64,000 nt of DNA from Poa pratensis (Eukaryota > Streptophyta > Magnoliopsida > Poales > Poaceae): contig CAMZMU010000059.1 in assembly GCA_947311845.1 (NCBI GenBank), positions 57,510,444 through 57,574,443 of the forward strand, given 5' to 3'. Positions 21,336 to 32,600 of the stretch are shown one piece after another. The notes below the pieces were generated by a model, which searched no databases, had not been told where the DNA came from, and saw only the letters and a list, made by a program, of their open reading frames with translations. The position numbers and the translations under genes are program-made. How positions within the stretch are numbered: the stretch's first letter is position 1; each line of letters begins with the position of its first letter.

Positions 21336-23762
21336 CTAACTTTTTTTTTTGCCTCTCAACTTCTCACGGAATGGTTTAAACCTCTTATTAGATTCTTTGG
21401 TACTGGGTCTGCCTTTTGGAGCTATTGGGATTGGGTTTTGGACATTTTCGTTGCAGCTTTTGCGAGCAGAAGAGTAGTAGTCCGGCAAAGGTAGCAACGT
21501 CGCTTTGTTACCCTCATTATTTTCCTCTGGCTCATCCAGTACACTCCTGAGCCTCTCCATCCACTTTTCTGAAACTGTACCGGAAGCTGTGGCTGTGAAT
21601 AAACTTTCGTTCATCTTATTGCGTAACTCATGAAATAAGTCCATATGATTAGACCATACATGAGTATTTGCAGTTCTCGAAGATTGGAATGCTGTCTTGG
21701 CTTTCATTGTCCATCTGTCCTTGATTAAAATTTTTGGAATTTGTTGCACTTCAAGATGCATCAGGACACAAAATATATGTGCGCATGGGATATCCTCGCT
21801 TTCCATCTTACGACATGTACAGCTTGCATCTTCCAATTTTGCTCCGCTGAATAGGAGCGTGACATGCCGTGCGAAACCATTTGCTGCCTCTTTGCGAGTT
21901 ACCGTATACTTGTCGAAACCACCAATCGAGCTACGACCTGAAACCATCATTCCTGCTGCATAGCCAATATATGCTTGCACTCTCTGAAACATAACTGGAG
22001 TGTAAATAGAAGAGGCATGCATCTCAAGGGCATGAGCATCGAGTTTGGTGTAGGGTACCGTGTGTGTGGCTACAGCGTCTAATGCTTCTTCATTCCTACG
22101 ACCAGTCGAGACACAGAACTCAACATGCTGCAACATATCAGTAAGTGTCATCTTCCTGTTCAAGTGCACGTGAAGCCTTGAGTTGAGAGACTCACTCCTC
22201 TGATTACTCTGCATCCCTAGGAAATATCTACCCTTTGTATAGGATTTAGACCATTTTTTCCTCAACTCATACATCCTTCTAATCCATGCGTGCTTCTCCC
22301 CTTTTGCCCGCACTTTGAATTTCTTCTTATATCGCTCCCAACGTCTCTCAAACTCTTCAGGATCCCAACGATGGTAAATGAATTTCCTAAATATCTTAAG
22401 TTTTTTCTTCCGGAGGTGCACCACGCAATTCTCCTCGATATGCCAGCTGCACAAACGATGATCCGTGTCTGGCCAGACTGATGCTATTGTGTTTGCCATC
22501 GCATGATCGCCATCGGTGATTGCTGATTTGGGATGCTTCTGGTTCATTGCCTCCAAAAACACTGTAAGTAGCCACTCATACGTTTGTGTTGTCTCATCTG
22601 ACACAATTCCGATCCCAAATACCACTGTGCTGCGATGATGGTTCAACCCAACAAATGGGACAAAAGGAAGCCTATACTTGTTAGACCGATATGTACTGTC
22701 AAACACTACCACACCACCGAATGCCTCATAGTCGAGCCGGGATTGTGCATCAGCCCAGAATATGTTCGTCAAATGGCCTTCGCTGTCTTTGGTGTGCCTG
22801 TAAAAAAAGTCTGGGTCTTTTATTTGCTGTGCTGCCATGTAGTTGAGCAAATATTGAGCATCTTTGCCATCTATCAGTTTCTTCTTCTCAATTGAAACAT
22901 GGTTATATAGGTCCCGTGGAATCCATCCAAGGCCTTTGACACCTCCAGCACCGTTCACCATTACATTAGCTATCTGATATGTTCGGAGTCCACCGACAGA
23001 ATACGTAATGGCATCAGCCTTTTGTGAGTCAGTGATTTTACGGTGAGACTGTAAGTAAGAAGCCAGCTGAGGATCGATGAAATCATGGTTATGTTTATGA
23101 ACAAAATTCTTGACGAACCATTCCCCAGTGTCTTCCTTGCGCTCAACCTGAAAAAGAGCACGACATCCACACCTAGAGAGAGGCCTTGGCTTTCGTTTTG
23201 CGTCAGGTCTGTTGAAGTGCTTCTCGGACCGATGTCCTTCTTTACAGCAAAGAAACGTCCGTCAATATGCATTTTTTTTTGAACCCTTATACTTCAGATC
23301 ACCCAGTCTAATACCAAAACCTTTTTCTTTCGCATAGGCCAGATAGAATATGTGGGTTTCTTTTAGACTTGTGAATCGCATCGAGGCAATTTTCTTGCAC
23401 TCCATATAGTCATGTATGTCCATACCTTTACCATCCAAATCTGTCCCATCCATGCCTTTCTCATGATCCATTCTGTCATCCATGTCTTTGTCATCCATAC
23501 CTTTACCATCCAAATCTGTCGCATCCATACCTTTCTCACGATCCATTCTGTCATCCATGTATTTGTCATCCATACCTTCACCATCCTTATGATTACCAGC
23601 CATGTCTTCAGCAGGAATGTGTGCAGAATTCCTTTGCTCAGTCATGTCTGCAGGCATTTGTTCAGTGTCCATGTCTGTAGCAGCATTATCTTTAGCAGGC
23701 TTCTGTTGAGCAGAACTTTCTTCAGGAGCAATGTCTTCAGCCGCACTATCTTCAGGATCCAT
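21336..23762 (-). pseudogene. FAR1/MuDR-type MULE transposase, one in-frame TGA
   Basis: A probable start is at 23762 (MDPEDSA), just after an acceptor (TTGGCAG). The order is: acidic N-terminus; a 25-residue repeat; a FAR1-type zinc-binding domain (FLAYAKEKGFGIRLG-like, then CCKEG..., CGCRALFQV and FVHKHNHDF); then the MULE catalytic core with VVFDSTY (first Asp), ITDGDHAM (second Asp) and SESLNSRLH (Glu region); and a SWIM zinc finger CTC...PCAHIFCV. A TGA at 23262-23264 interrupts one otherwise continuous frame between N-terminus and core; both sides are in the same frame, so it is a point nonsense. The 541-codon part starting at 22961 lacks the DNA-binding domain. The enzyme would cut and paste this element. 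Confidence 0.85.
23421..23570 (-). repeat. 75-bp in-frame tandem repeat in the transposase N-terminus
   Basis: Two 75-bp units encode GMDDKDMDDRMDHEKGMDGT and five more residues, once each with two or three changes. The peptide has Met-Asp every third to fifth residue. Confidence 0.8.
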
Positions 23763-23843
23763 GACTTTACGCTGCCAACGAAACCACATAGACAATGTTA
23801 CAAGTGCAGGCCATACAAAATAACAATGCAATAGTATGATCAA

Positions 23844-25255
23844 CTTATTTAATTTGATGTCAACCCAATTTCATCTAGTGATAATAGGCACAATACTATG
23901 CCTAACTAATTAGAATGTTACTAATATAACGCTCTAGAAACCAAAATTTCCGTTAACTACTTGAATCAGGGAACCTCCAACAAAATAATGCAATCATCAT
24001 GAAGTTGTGCTTCGTTCTCGCAGGCTGTGCGCAATTATAATATCTTGGTCTCCTAAGAATTCCTTTTTCTTAATAACTCCAAATTCGGATAACCATCCAC
24101 TGGTGCTTGAAAAGCTATGAGTAAGTATGAACCCTTAGATAAATTACATATCTCCTAACTAAATCCGTAATGTTCCAAAAATATTGTGTATCGTCTTCCA
24201 TTAGATAGTCTGATGCACCGTAAAATCTCCGTCACAAACACTTTTTGACCGAAGCCTGAAAACGCGTGAATCAATTACAATGCATGCTGATAAGAGTGCA
24301 ATGAAGAGAAGGTGCTACAGAATCGTGTTATGTTCTTGAGATGCACCATTAGAAATACCCAGTACTAATCTCTAGCTGGCTCGTATCATCTTCCATTAGA
24401 TATATGTGCCGAACTAAATCCGGGTCATGATTGACTTAGAACCTCCTGATTCATGTTAGGCCAACAAAATATGGTACAACTCATAGTAGGTTTAGGCAAT
24501 GTTCCACGGACTAACTTGTCAATAATCATATTTTTTGACAGACAGAGCACACAATCTATAACCTCTTGCAGTAAATCACAGTGCATTTTGATTATGGAAC
24601 TATTTAATGACGACTGTACAAGCTTACTCAGTAGCACTCATACAAGATCAACAAACAAGAACGAATGAGAATTTACCTTACAGGTGAGAAGGCGATGCGT
24701 AGATTCCTTTGGTGTACTGGGGCGTCAGATCGAGACCCGCCTTTGTAGGCACTAGAAGACCTCGCTGCCCCGCACGAGCAGCGTCGGTGGTAGAGTTAGG
24801 GGTAGATGACGGCGGTGGGAATGTGTGCGCCACCACGCATCCGCAAACCCTCGTGGGCTAGGGGCTCGAGGCGCAGTCGGGCGGCGACTGAAGGCTGGCG
24901 GCGCACTCGGGCGGGGAGTGAAGGTTGGCGGCGGAGATTAATCGGTGAGTGAAGGCGGCGGCGAGTCAACGGCGGCGGCGCGGAACTCTGTTCTTGTGTT
25001 CATCACCGAAAATACCTAAGCCACGTCAAAAAAAAATACCTAAGTGTTATGACGTTTGATCGATGCAATTAGGTTAAGGGTACTACCTAGTCTACACACG
25101 ATTTATTAGGTAGTACATAGCCGTTGGAAATTAAGTGAATTACCAAATATATCCATCAAATATTTTCCCAAATTTCGGTAATGGGCTGTGGCCCATTTAC
25201 GGCCCGATGAACCACCGCCGTCGGATGAGGCCATATACTACACATCAATTTCAGT
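23844..25255. other. Transposase upstream region and MULE right arm
   Basis: 23844-24690 is AT-moderate and probably holds 5' UTR introns. 24690-25010 is GC-rich and promoter-like, with two 35-40 bp repeats (GGCGCAGTCGGGCGGCGACTG type) at 24868-24945. A copy of the element's terminal motif sits at 24207-24230. No further gene. Confidence 0.4.
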
Positions 25256-25280
25256 AGTCTGATGCACCGTAAAATCTCCC

Positions 25281-25351
25281 TAAAATATAATACCTAGCCC
25301 TTTCCATCAGTTCGGACTTTTGAGATAATTGGCTAGTGCATCAATTTAATA
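25281..25351 (+). mobile_element. TRIM right LTR, remainder after MULE insertion
   Basis: Continues TAAAATATAATACCTAGCCC to CATCAATTTAATA. With the 11 bases at 13677-13687 and one TSD removed it rebuilds the 74-bp LTR seen at 13474. Confidence 0.85.
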
Positions 25352-25458
25352 CCGTCGTGCGCGAGGGGCTGAAGGGCGTCGCCTACAGCCTGGTCGCGGG
25401 GCTCGCTGCCGTCGGCCTCACACTGGTGCTCAAACCGCCGGAAAGCTCGAGCCAATAA
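25352..25458 (+). pseudogene. TIM17/22-like pseudogene, 3' part
   Basis: Starts at the TRIM TSD CCGTC, in frame with ...HRGTRAA at 13473. It reads VREGLKGVAYSLVAGLAAVG, a final small-residue membrane helix, then a short tail to TAA 25456-25458. Continuity of frame and of sense across about 11.9 kb of inserted DNA confirms one ancestral gene. Confidence 0.6.
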
Positions 25459-27935
25459 GACATCCCGTCAACATGTTGCAACCTTGCAATCATGAGTCTC
25501 GTTGCTTTGCTTCACCTGTTAGATAATTATTATTTAGTCATATATGTACTTTCCCATGGATAATGAAAAAATACATTACTGAATTTCTCCGCTTCACTGC
25601 AACACTGATATGCATCAAGCGATTTTAATTGTGTGCCGAAGTCAAGCTGCAGATAAATAGACTCTTTACTTCATATTCTATATAGTTTATATATGTAATG
25701 TTTTTTCTATATACTTGGTTAACCTTTATAAAGTTTGATTTTGAATAAACATAAAACATAGAGAGAACCATGGAGACAAAGTCTTCTCTTTTTTTTAGAA
25801 CAGTCTTCTCCCTTGCGTCCTTGCCTTTGATCGAATAATGATGACGATGATTATAGTAGTCTTGATTATAAGGGTGTGATTCTGCTCGTAGATCGAGAGT
25901 GAAGATTTTATTTGTTTCGCTGGGCAGCCTTATATACACGGCGGTTACAAGGACACTGCAGAGAGGCCTCGATCATACTGAAGCCGACCATTCTTGAAAT
26001 TTGGAGTATGTTTTTTTCGGATAGCTCCTATCTTATTGGATAAATCTTTATGTCAAGTTGATGTATAATGAAGCCCAAAACCTCCCAGCCGATGCACCGG
26101 AAGCACACTTCAAAGGATTCATTTTGAGTCCATATTTACCTCATCCTCTCAAAAGTTATGCGCAAATCGGTTAAATGAGATACAGTGGCGCTAGGCGTTG
26201 GATCATATTACCTCATCCTCTCAAATTTTTATGTCTTTTTTTGTTTTTTTGTTTTTTTTCTTTTTCACTTTTTTGTTTTCATTTATTTTTTCTCGTTTTA
26301 TTTTTGAATATTAGAAAACTAGTTTTAAAAATGCCTAAATTTATAATATTTTCATAATTAAAAAATTGTTCAGAATTGAATAAGGTTCTATTTTAAAATT
26401 GTTTAGATATGAAAATATTTAAATATTAGAAATGACTAAATTTAAAATTGTTCATAATTGAAAATATCCAGATTTTGAAAATGGTCCTTTTAAAAATCAT
26501 TCCAATTTTGAAAAGTCTCAAATTTTCAAAATGTTTGGATTTAAAATTGTAACATTTTAATAAATAAAAGAAAAATAAAGACATTACAATTCCTTTTTTA
26601 TTTGGCCGCATTTGGAGTGGCCCGTGAAGCGCTCGATTCAGGCGACAAGGGCGAGTAGCGCCGGCAACGGTCGTTAACGGCACGAATCGGCTGCACCGCT
26701 TGATGGGATCCTTTACTGGCCAGCTCATCTGGCGGATTTTCCATTTTTTATTTTTGTTTTCTTTTCTCTCTCTTTTATTTTTTTCATTTTTCTTTTCTTT
26801 TCTATTTTATGTTTCCTTTTTCTTTTCTTTGAATTTTTTATGTTTTTTTATTTTTACTTGATTTTCTAAAATGTTCAAATCTAAAATTTGTTCAGATTTG
26901 AAAAATTTGATGATCCACGGCAACAACGACGCGTCGATCGGAGGTGATGACTGGGGAACACCGGAGAGGCCGAGGTCAAGGGGGAGTACGGCGGTCCTGA
27001 TTACTCGGTGTTCGGCCAGTTTCACCGCAACTAGAATAGTTCAGTTTTCGTATTTCATTCAATTTGTAAAATATCAACTAAATATGAATACAATTCATTG
27101 TTTTAGTATAAATTCGTTTACTTATTTTTCGTGAAACTATTTGACCATCTATTTTGACATATGTAAATGCTTTACATATATCGTAAACGCTTTCTTTTCA
27201 TAATATGAACATATTTAAAACCGCTTACAATTTTTTGAATCCATATGGTGAATAATTTTTGAATCGCCATGAAATTTTGCAAACCTCCGTGAACAATTTT
27301 TTGAATCCTGTGAGTATTGTTTTAAATGTGTGAAAACCGTTTTTTATATCCTTAATTTTGTTAGTCTCATGAACATTTATCCGAATACTATGAATATTTT
27401 TGGAAATGGTGATTGGCTGATTGTACATCTTTTGGACCACCCAACATTTCTCTGAACCCTACTTTTTCAAAAACATAAAGCCATTTAAAGGAACATGAAC
27501 TTTCTTTCCCACCATGAACTATTTTTTTCTATAAAATGAAAACATAAAGGAAGAAACGACGAAATAAAAAATAATTATTTTAAATTAAAAATAAAACATA
27601 AGATAAAAAGGAGAAAAGAAAAACATAAAATAAAAAATAAATAAATGGAAAACGAAAGAAATAAGACAAGTCGGATCTTACATAAATTCAACACGCATGT
27701 ATGAACTACCCAGGCGAGGATACAGTCTATAATTCGCCAAAAAAAAGAGAGGATAGAACCTATCGAATTTTCCTTTACAACGTTACACATAGAAAAATAC
27801 AGAAAAGAAAAGAAAATAGTCAAGTGGGTCTGGCCCATAGACTCAGGACGCGGAGCGATGCTAGTCCACGCGTAGAGCGGCAATCTGGAAGGAAGGTAAT
27901 TCCGACCCTCAAACCAACCAAACAATGGAAAACGC
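25459..27935. other. Gene-free AT-rich stretch
   Basis: 25459-26150 is the 3' flank of the TIM17-like pseudogene. 26200-27650 is low-complexity DNA made of words such as TTTGAAAATG, TTCAAAT and CTTTTTCTTTT with two GC islands (26600-26730 and 26930-27020), resembling the AT-rich interior at 50950-52760. It is probably a decayed DNA transposon. No coding signal. Confidence 0.5.
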
Positions 27936-28819
27936 GGAAAAAAGTTTATATAACCCCACAAGTTTCAGGTTTCGGACGTAGCACCCCCTGGACTCTAAAC
28001 TACTCCCTCCGTTTTTTAATATAAGATGTTTTAGCACCTAAAACATCTTATATTAAAAAACGGAGGGAGTAGTATACTTTCCCCTCAACTTTCCAAAACC
28101 AGCCCCCTGAGCTGTTTTTTAGGCTGATTTTGCTGAGGTGGACACTGGTTTTGTGTCAGCGGGGTCAAGTCCGCCCCAGAATCGAAAGCAGCAACCTCGC
28201 TCTGTTCATCAGTGCGGCGTTTTCAAGCGATACGACGTATGCAGCCGGCCGTACAATACGCGTAGATAGCCGGTGTTGTCGGAAACATCACCCACGTACG
28301 TCACCTATACTTGTAACATGTCTAGATACATCCATATGTGGACAAATGAAAGTCATCTAATTTGGAACGGAGGGAGTACAAATCACAAGCAGGCTGCTCA
28401 ATGGATCGGTGGACACGCACGTATAGCAAGCTTTGCTAGATTGCTTTCTAGCAGCCGTATGTATTGCTCAATGGATCCGGCCGACTTCAACCTCGACGGC
28501 GCCTCGGAACACCACGGCATCCGCGCAGGAAGACGCTCCCTGACCCTGACGGTGACCCTTGCCCGCTGGCGATGCGGTTCCTTTTGTTTCTTTGACACTG
28601 GCGCTGACGTGGCATCCAAGATGTTTAATACCCCTTTCAAAAAAAAAGTGTAATACCGGTCCACAAAACAGTTTTGACTCAGGAAAACAGCTTTGACTAG
28701 CGCTCAGGGGGTGTTTTGCCCGGTTTTGTGAACTTGAGGGGGTTAGGTGTGCTAATTTAAACATGAGGGGGTGCTGCGTCCAAAACCTTAAAGTTGTTGG
28801 GATTATATGGACTTCTTTC
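27936..28819. mobile_element. Non-autonomous MULE-type element, 884 bp
   Basis: Left end GGAAAAAAGTTTATATAACC and inverted right end GAAAGAAGTCCATATAATCC continue as a similar inverted repeat for about 45-60 bp. Flanks are GGAAAACGC (27927-27935) and AGAAAACGC (28820-28828), a 9-bp TSD with one mismatch. No transposase. Short ORFs inside have no recognisable product; 28320-28379 looks like the tail of another MITE. Confidence 0.8.
28003..28069. mobile_element. Short Stowaway MITE nested in the MULE-type element
   Basis: A 67-bp almost perfect palindrome, CTCCCTCCGTTTTTTAATAT and its inverse, flanked by TA on both sides. Confidence 0.9.
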
Positions 28820-29670
28820 AGAAAACGCGTGTGGTGGTTGTCTAGACTCTAGACAAGACGAGTCGTCTCATGCCGTAGGTGGATGCAAAGGGAGATCTAG
28901 ACTTCCAATCGCCATTCTCGCGGGCGACGCCGGCCGCCGTCGAATCTAATTGCATCGCCGCAGCCGGAGGACGCCCGCTTTCTGTCACCAGGTGAGCTTT
29001 GTTCCGTCGATCATGAAACACCACCAGCTGCTTGCATGCTTAATCGTGAATTAGACGCCCAACATGACACCACCACCACAGCCCCAAGCAGTTCTGACAG
29101 GAAGTGAATTTATTTTGCTAGCTAGTAGTTCATGGTTTTCAAGCAGGAATAGCAGCAGCTCATTCCTGTCAGCACGATAACATACAGTTTTAGTGTTCAC
29201 TGAACACGTCATCTTGAGATTAATTAAGATATTGCTATAGTCGCATCGCATTCCTGTACGGGATTAGCTGTTAGCAGTGGCTAAACGATTGAACCACCCA
29301 AGCTGAACAAAATTATCCTGTACAAAATATGGTTGCTTCAGGTTAAAACTTACTGCTCAATTTCAGAAAATTTTATCAATACATTTTACTGCTCAATTTC
29401 AACCTTCAAACTTGTATACGAAATGTTCTGTAGAATTGTACGTAACCACGTGAATAAGTAATGATCTATTCTCAAATATATTCTTGGTTCAAAGACTTCA
29501 CAACCTTAATGTACTAGTACTAGAAAGAGAAATCATTCATTCACTGATTATCGTGATGCAACATGCTTTCTTCAGCAGGCCAATCTCTACCTCAGCGATT
29601 AACTGTGATTATATTGTTCATTGGTGCAATCAAGAATTAGTCTGGTGAGCTAAGAGATCTAGCTAAGGAG
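28820..29670 (+). promoter_or_regulatory. Upstream region and probable 5' UTR of the NLR gene
   Basis: No coding gene. CACCAG|GTGAGC near 28990 is a good donor, and CTTCAGCAG near 29570-29578 or TCAAG near 29633 are possible acceptors, which would make a 5' UTR intron before the ATG at 29671. Inference only. Confidence 0.35.
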
Positions 29671-32600
29671 ATGGTGGGAGCAGTGGTAAGCGTGGCGACT
29701 GGGGTGATGAAACCCCTCATCGGAAAGCTCATTGAGCTCATGGGCGACGAGTACAAGAAGCTCGAAGGGGTGAGAAAGCAGGCGTCGTTCCTCGAGAAGG
29801 AGTTCAGTGCTATGAGCGTCGCCCTTCAGAAGCTGGAGCTCATGGATGAGCTCGATCCAGCAGTAAAGGATTGGAGATGTCTTACGACATGGAAAACTGC
29901 ATCGATGACTTCATGCGTCAATTCAGACGCAAAGATGCCGAGGCAGGCTTCGTAAAGAGGACCACTAGGCGTCTCAAGTGGCTGCGGCAGCGCCATCAGC
30001 TCGCCACCCGGATTGAAGAGCTTAAGACTCTTGCAATAGATGCAAATGCTCGACGGGAGAGGTACACGATTGATGATTGGAAGCCTAGCTCTAGCTCTAG
30101 CTCTGGCTCCGTCGTTGTTGACCCACGGCTACAAGCAGTTTATCAAGAGGCAGTCAACCTTGTGGGTCTTGATGGCCCAATGGAGGAGCTATCCAGTTGG
30201 TTGATGGATGCTCAGAAGAAACTCAAGGTGTTGTCCATTGTGGGATTCAGAGGTCTTGGGAAAACTACACTTGCCAAACAGTTGTATGACAAGTTTAGAG
30301 GGCAATTCCATTACAATGCATTCTTTTCTATTTCACAAAATCCTAATATAAAAGTGCTTCTCAACCGTCTAGAAGCAAAACTTGATATGACACCGTCTTC
30401 CCATGCTCGTGAGATTGAAGACATCATTGAAGACATAATGGAACATCTAAAGAAGAAGAGGTAACTGTTCTTTTCTAATAATCAATTGCATGGGCGGCTA
30501 ATCATGTTAAATTGTCGGTAATGTTTGTATCTACGCCTCTAGTGAAAATACTTCTTTCAACTCTGCACTGCATTGTGTTCCTTACGTGCTATGTGTTACA
30601 CGTGTCTGAAGTTTTGATTTACTTTCCTCATTCAGTATTCGAACACAATCATTGTATCCATATTGTAAAAGGATTTCTACATACTTTAAATGCAAACGCT
30701 TGCTACGCATACGTGAGAAAGTTAACTGAATACAAAAAGAGAGATACGCTCCACGGCAAGGCACTTGGAGCAGTACGCTAGGCTGTGGGCTCTCATGCAG
30801 ACCGTGATGCTACTCCAGGTTCCGGACTCGATCAGATGGATTTGGACGGAGTCAGGGGTGTACACAGCCGCCACTGCTTACCGTTGTCAGTTCGCCGGCT
30901 CCATGGCCCCTTTCCGTGCGGCAAAAGTTTGGCGAGGACTTGCGGAGCCGAAGTGTCGGTTCTTTGCATGGCTGGCGCTCCATGGCAAAATACTAACGGC
31001 TGACAACTTGGCGGTTCGCTGATGGCCGCACGATCCAATATGCAAGTTGTGCAGAATTCATCCGGAGACGGTTCAACACCTCACACTTGAGTGTAGCTTC
31101 TCCACCACAGTTCGACAGCGGGTGTTTGCTTGGCATGGGCAGATTGGGGCTCCCCCACCGCCTAATGCCAACGGTTTCAACACTTGGTGGGACACGACAC
31201 TAGCCGGCCTCCCAAAGGCGAAGCGAAGGGAGGCCAGTGGACCGATCATCTACTCCATCTGGGGAGTGTGGAAGGAGCGGAACAGGAGGGTTTTCACCAA
31301 TGTCGCGATTCAAGCGGACGTCGTGGCGGCATTGGTGAGAGAGGAGATGGCGCAGCGGGCGTATGCGCACACGCAAGACCCTGGAGACGGCTAGTTTCCT
31401 GTTTTTTTGGTTCCCTCGGCTAGGTCTCAGTTGTGAGACTTGGTCTAGCTTTGTAAATAAACACTCTATTTCTATCTAATCGAAAGGCAAACGGCTGCCA
31501 GTTCCTCAAAAAAAATGATGATCAACATTCCCTTTTTTGACAATCTTATTTAGACTAAATATTATATGGCCCTCCTAATTTAGTTCTATAAACAATAGAC
31601 TCCTTGAATCTTCATTATTAGTATAATCTTGTTCTTGAAATACTGTACTCGTATTTTTTTTTGTATATTTTGTATATAACCCATGCAAACAATTCTACAG
31701 ATACCTTATTGTGGTTGATGACTTGTGGGATCAATCAATATGGAATGTTATTAGTCGAGCATTTCCAAATGAAGGTAATGGGAGTAGAGTGATAGTGACA
31801 ACAAGAGTGGAAGGTGTGGCCGGCATAGCTTGTCGCAATGATAAGGAGTGCATCTACAGAATAAATCCCCTCAACGAACATAACTCAAGAATGCTATTCT
31901 TCAATAGAGTATTTGGATCTAGTGATAGGTGTCCATCTTATCTTGAAGAAGTATCAGCTGACATTTTGAAGAAGTGTGGCGGACTGCCACTTGCAATCAT
32001 CACTATAGCTAGCTTGTTAGCTAGTAAAGAAGGATCAAGGAGTGGTTGGGAGAATATAAGAAGTTCTATGGGTGCCCGGTCTCATATAAATCCCACTTTG
32101 GACGATATAAAAAATATACGGAATCTCAGCTACATGCATCTTCCTCTTCATCTCCGAGCTTGTTTTTTGTATCTTGGTATGTATCCTGAGGACGAGGAAA
32201 TTTCGATGTCTGAGGTGATTCGGGAATGGGTAGCTGAAGGCCTTGTCAGCAATTTGCATGGACCAGAGTTGATTGAAGTTGGCAAGAGTTATTTCAAGGA
32301 ACTAATTAATAGAAGCATGATTCAACCTGGTTTAAGATCGAAGGATGGAGATCTGAATTCTTGCAGAGTACACGATATAATGCTTGATTTGATCCTAAGC
32401 AAGTGCAAAGAAGATAATTTTTTAAGTGTGGTATCTAGTTCTGAAGACATCACGAGACTTGAAGATTGTCCATGTCTAGTGGTGCAACAAATGGATTGAA
32501 TATTGGTGCTAGCTTGCTGTCACATGTTCGAGTGTGTGCATGGACCAGGAACTCCATGCCCCAACTATTGTTGTTCAAATATCTCAGGGTGCTCACCCTA

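Larger units (their letters stand above)
13688..25280 (-). mobile_element. Large Mutator-like element (MULE), 11.6 kb, with gene cargo
   Basis: The left end reads GGGTAATTTTACGGTACATC; the reverse complement of the right end reads GGGAGATTTTACGGTGCATC, an imperfect terminal inverted repeat. TAAAATAT is duplicated at 13680-13687 and 25281-25288. The TRIM LTR reads seamlessly across the junction, so boundaries are exact. Contents: B3-domain gene (+), Copia fragment (-), coiled-coil gene (-), Stowaway MITE, and a FAR1/MuDR-type transposase (-). MULE TSDs are usually 9 bp; 8 perfect bases are seen here. Strand is given for the transposase. Confidence 0.85.

Noticed and set aside
23412..23834. 140-codon plus-strand ORF with repeated HTFTIQIC words
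   Set aside because: Antisense to the 75-bp repeat in the transposase, so the repeat explains it.
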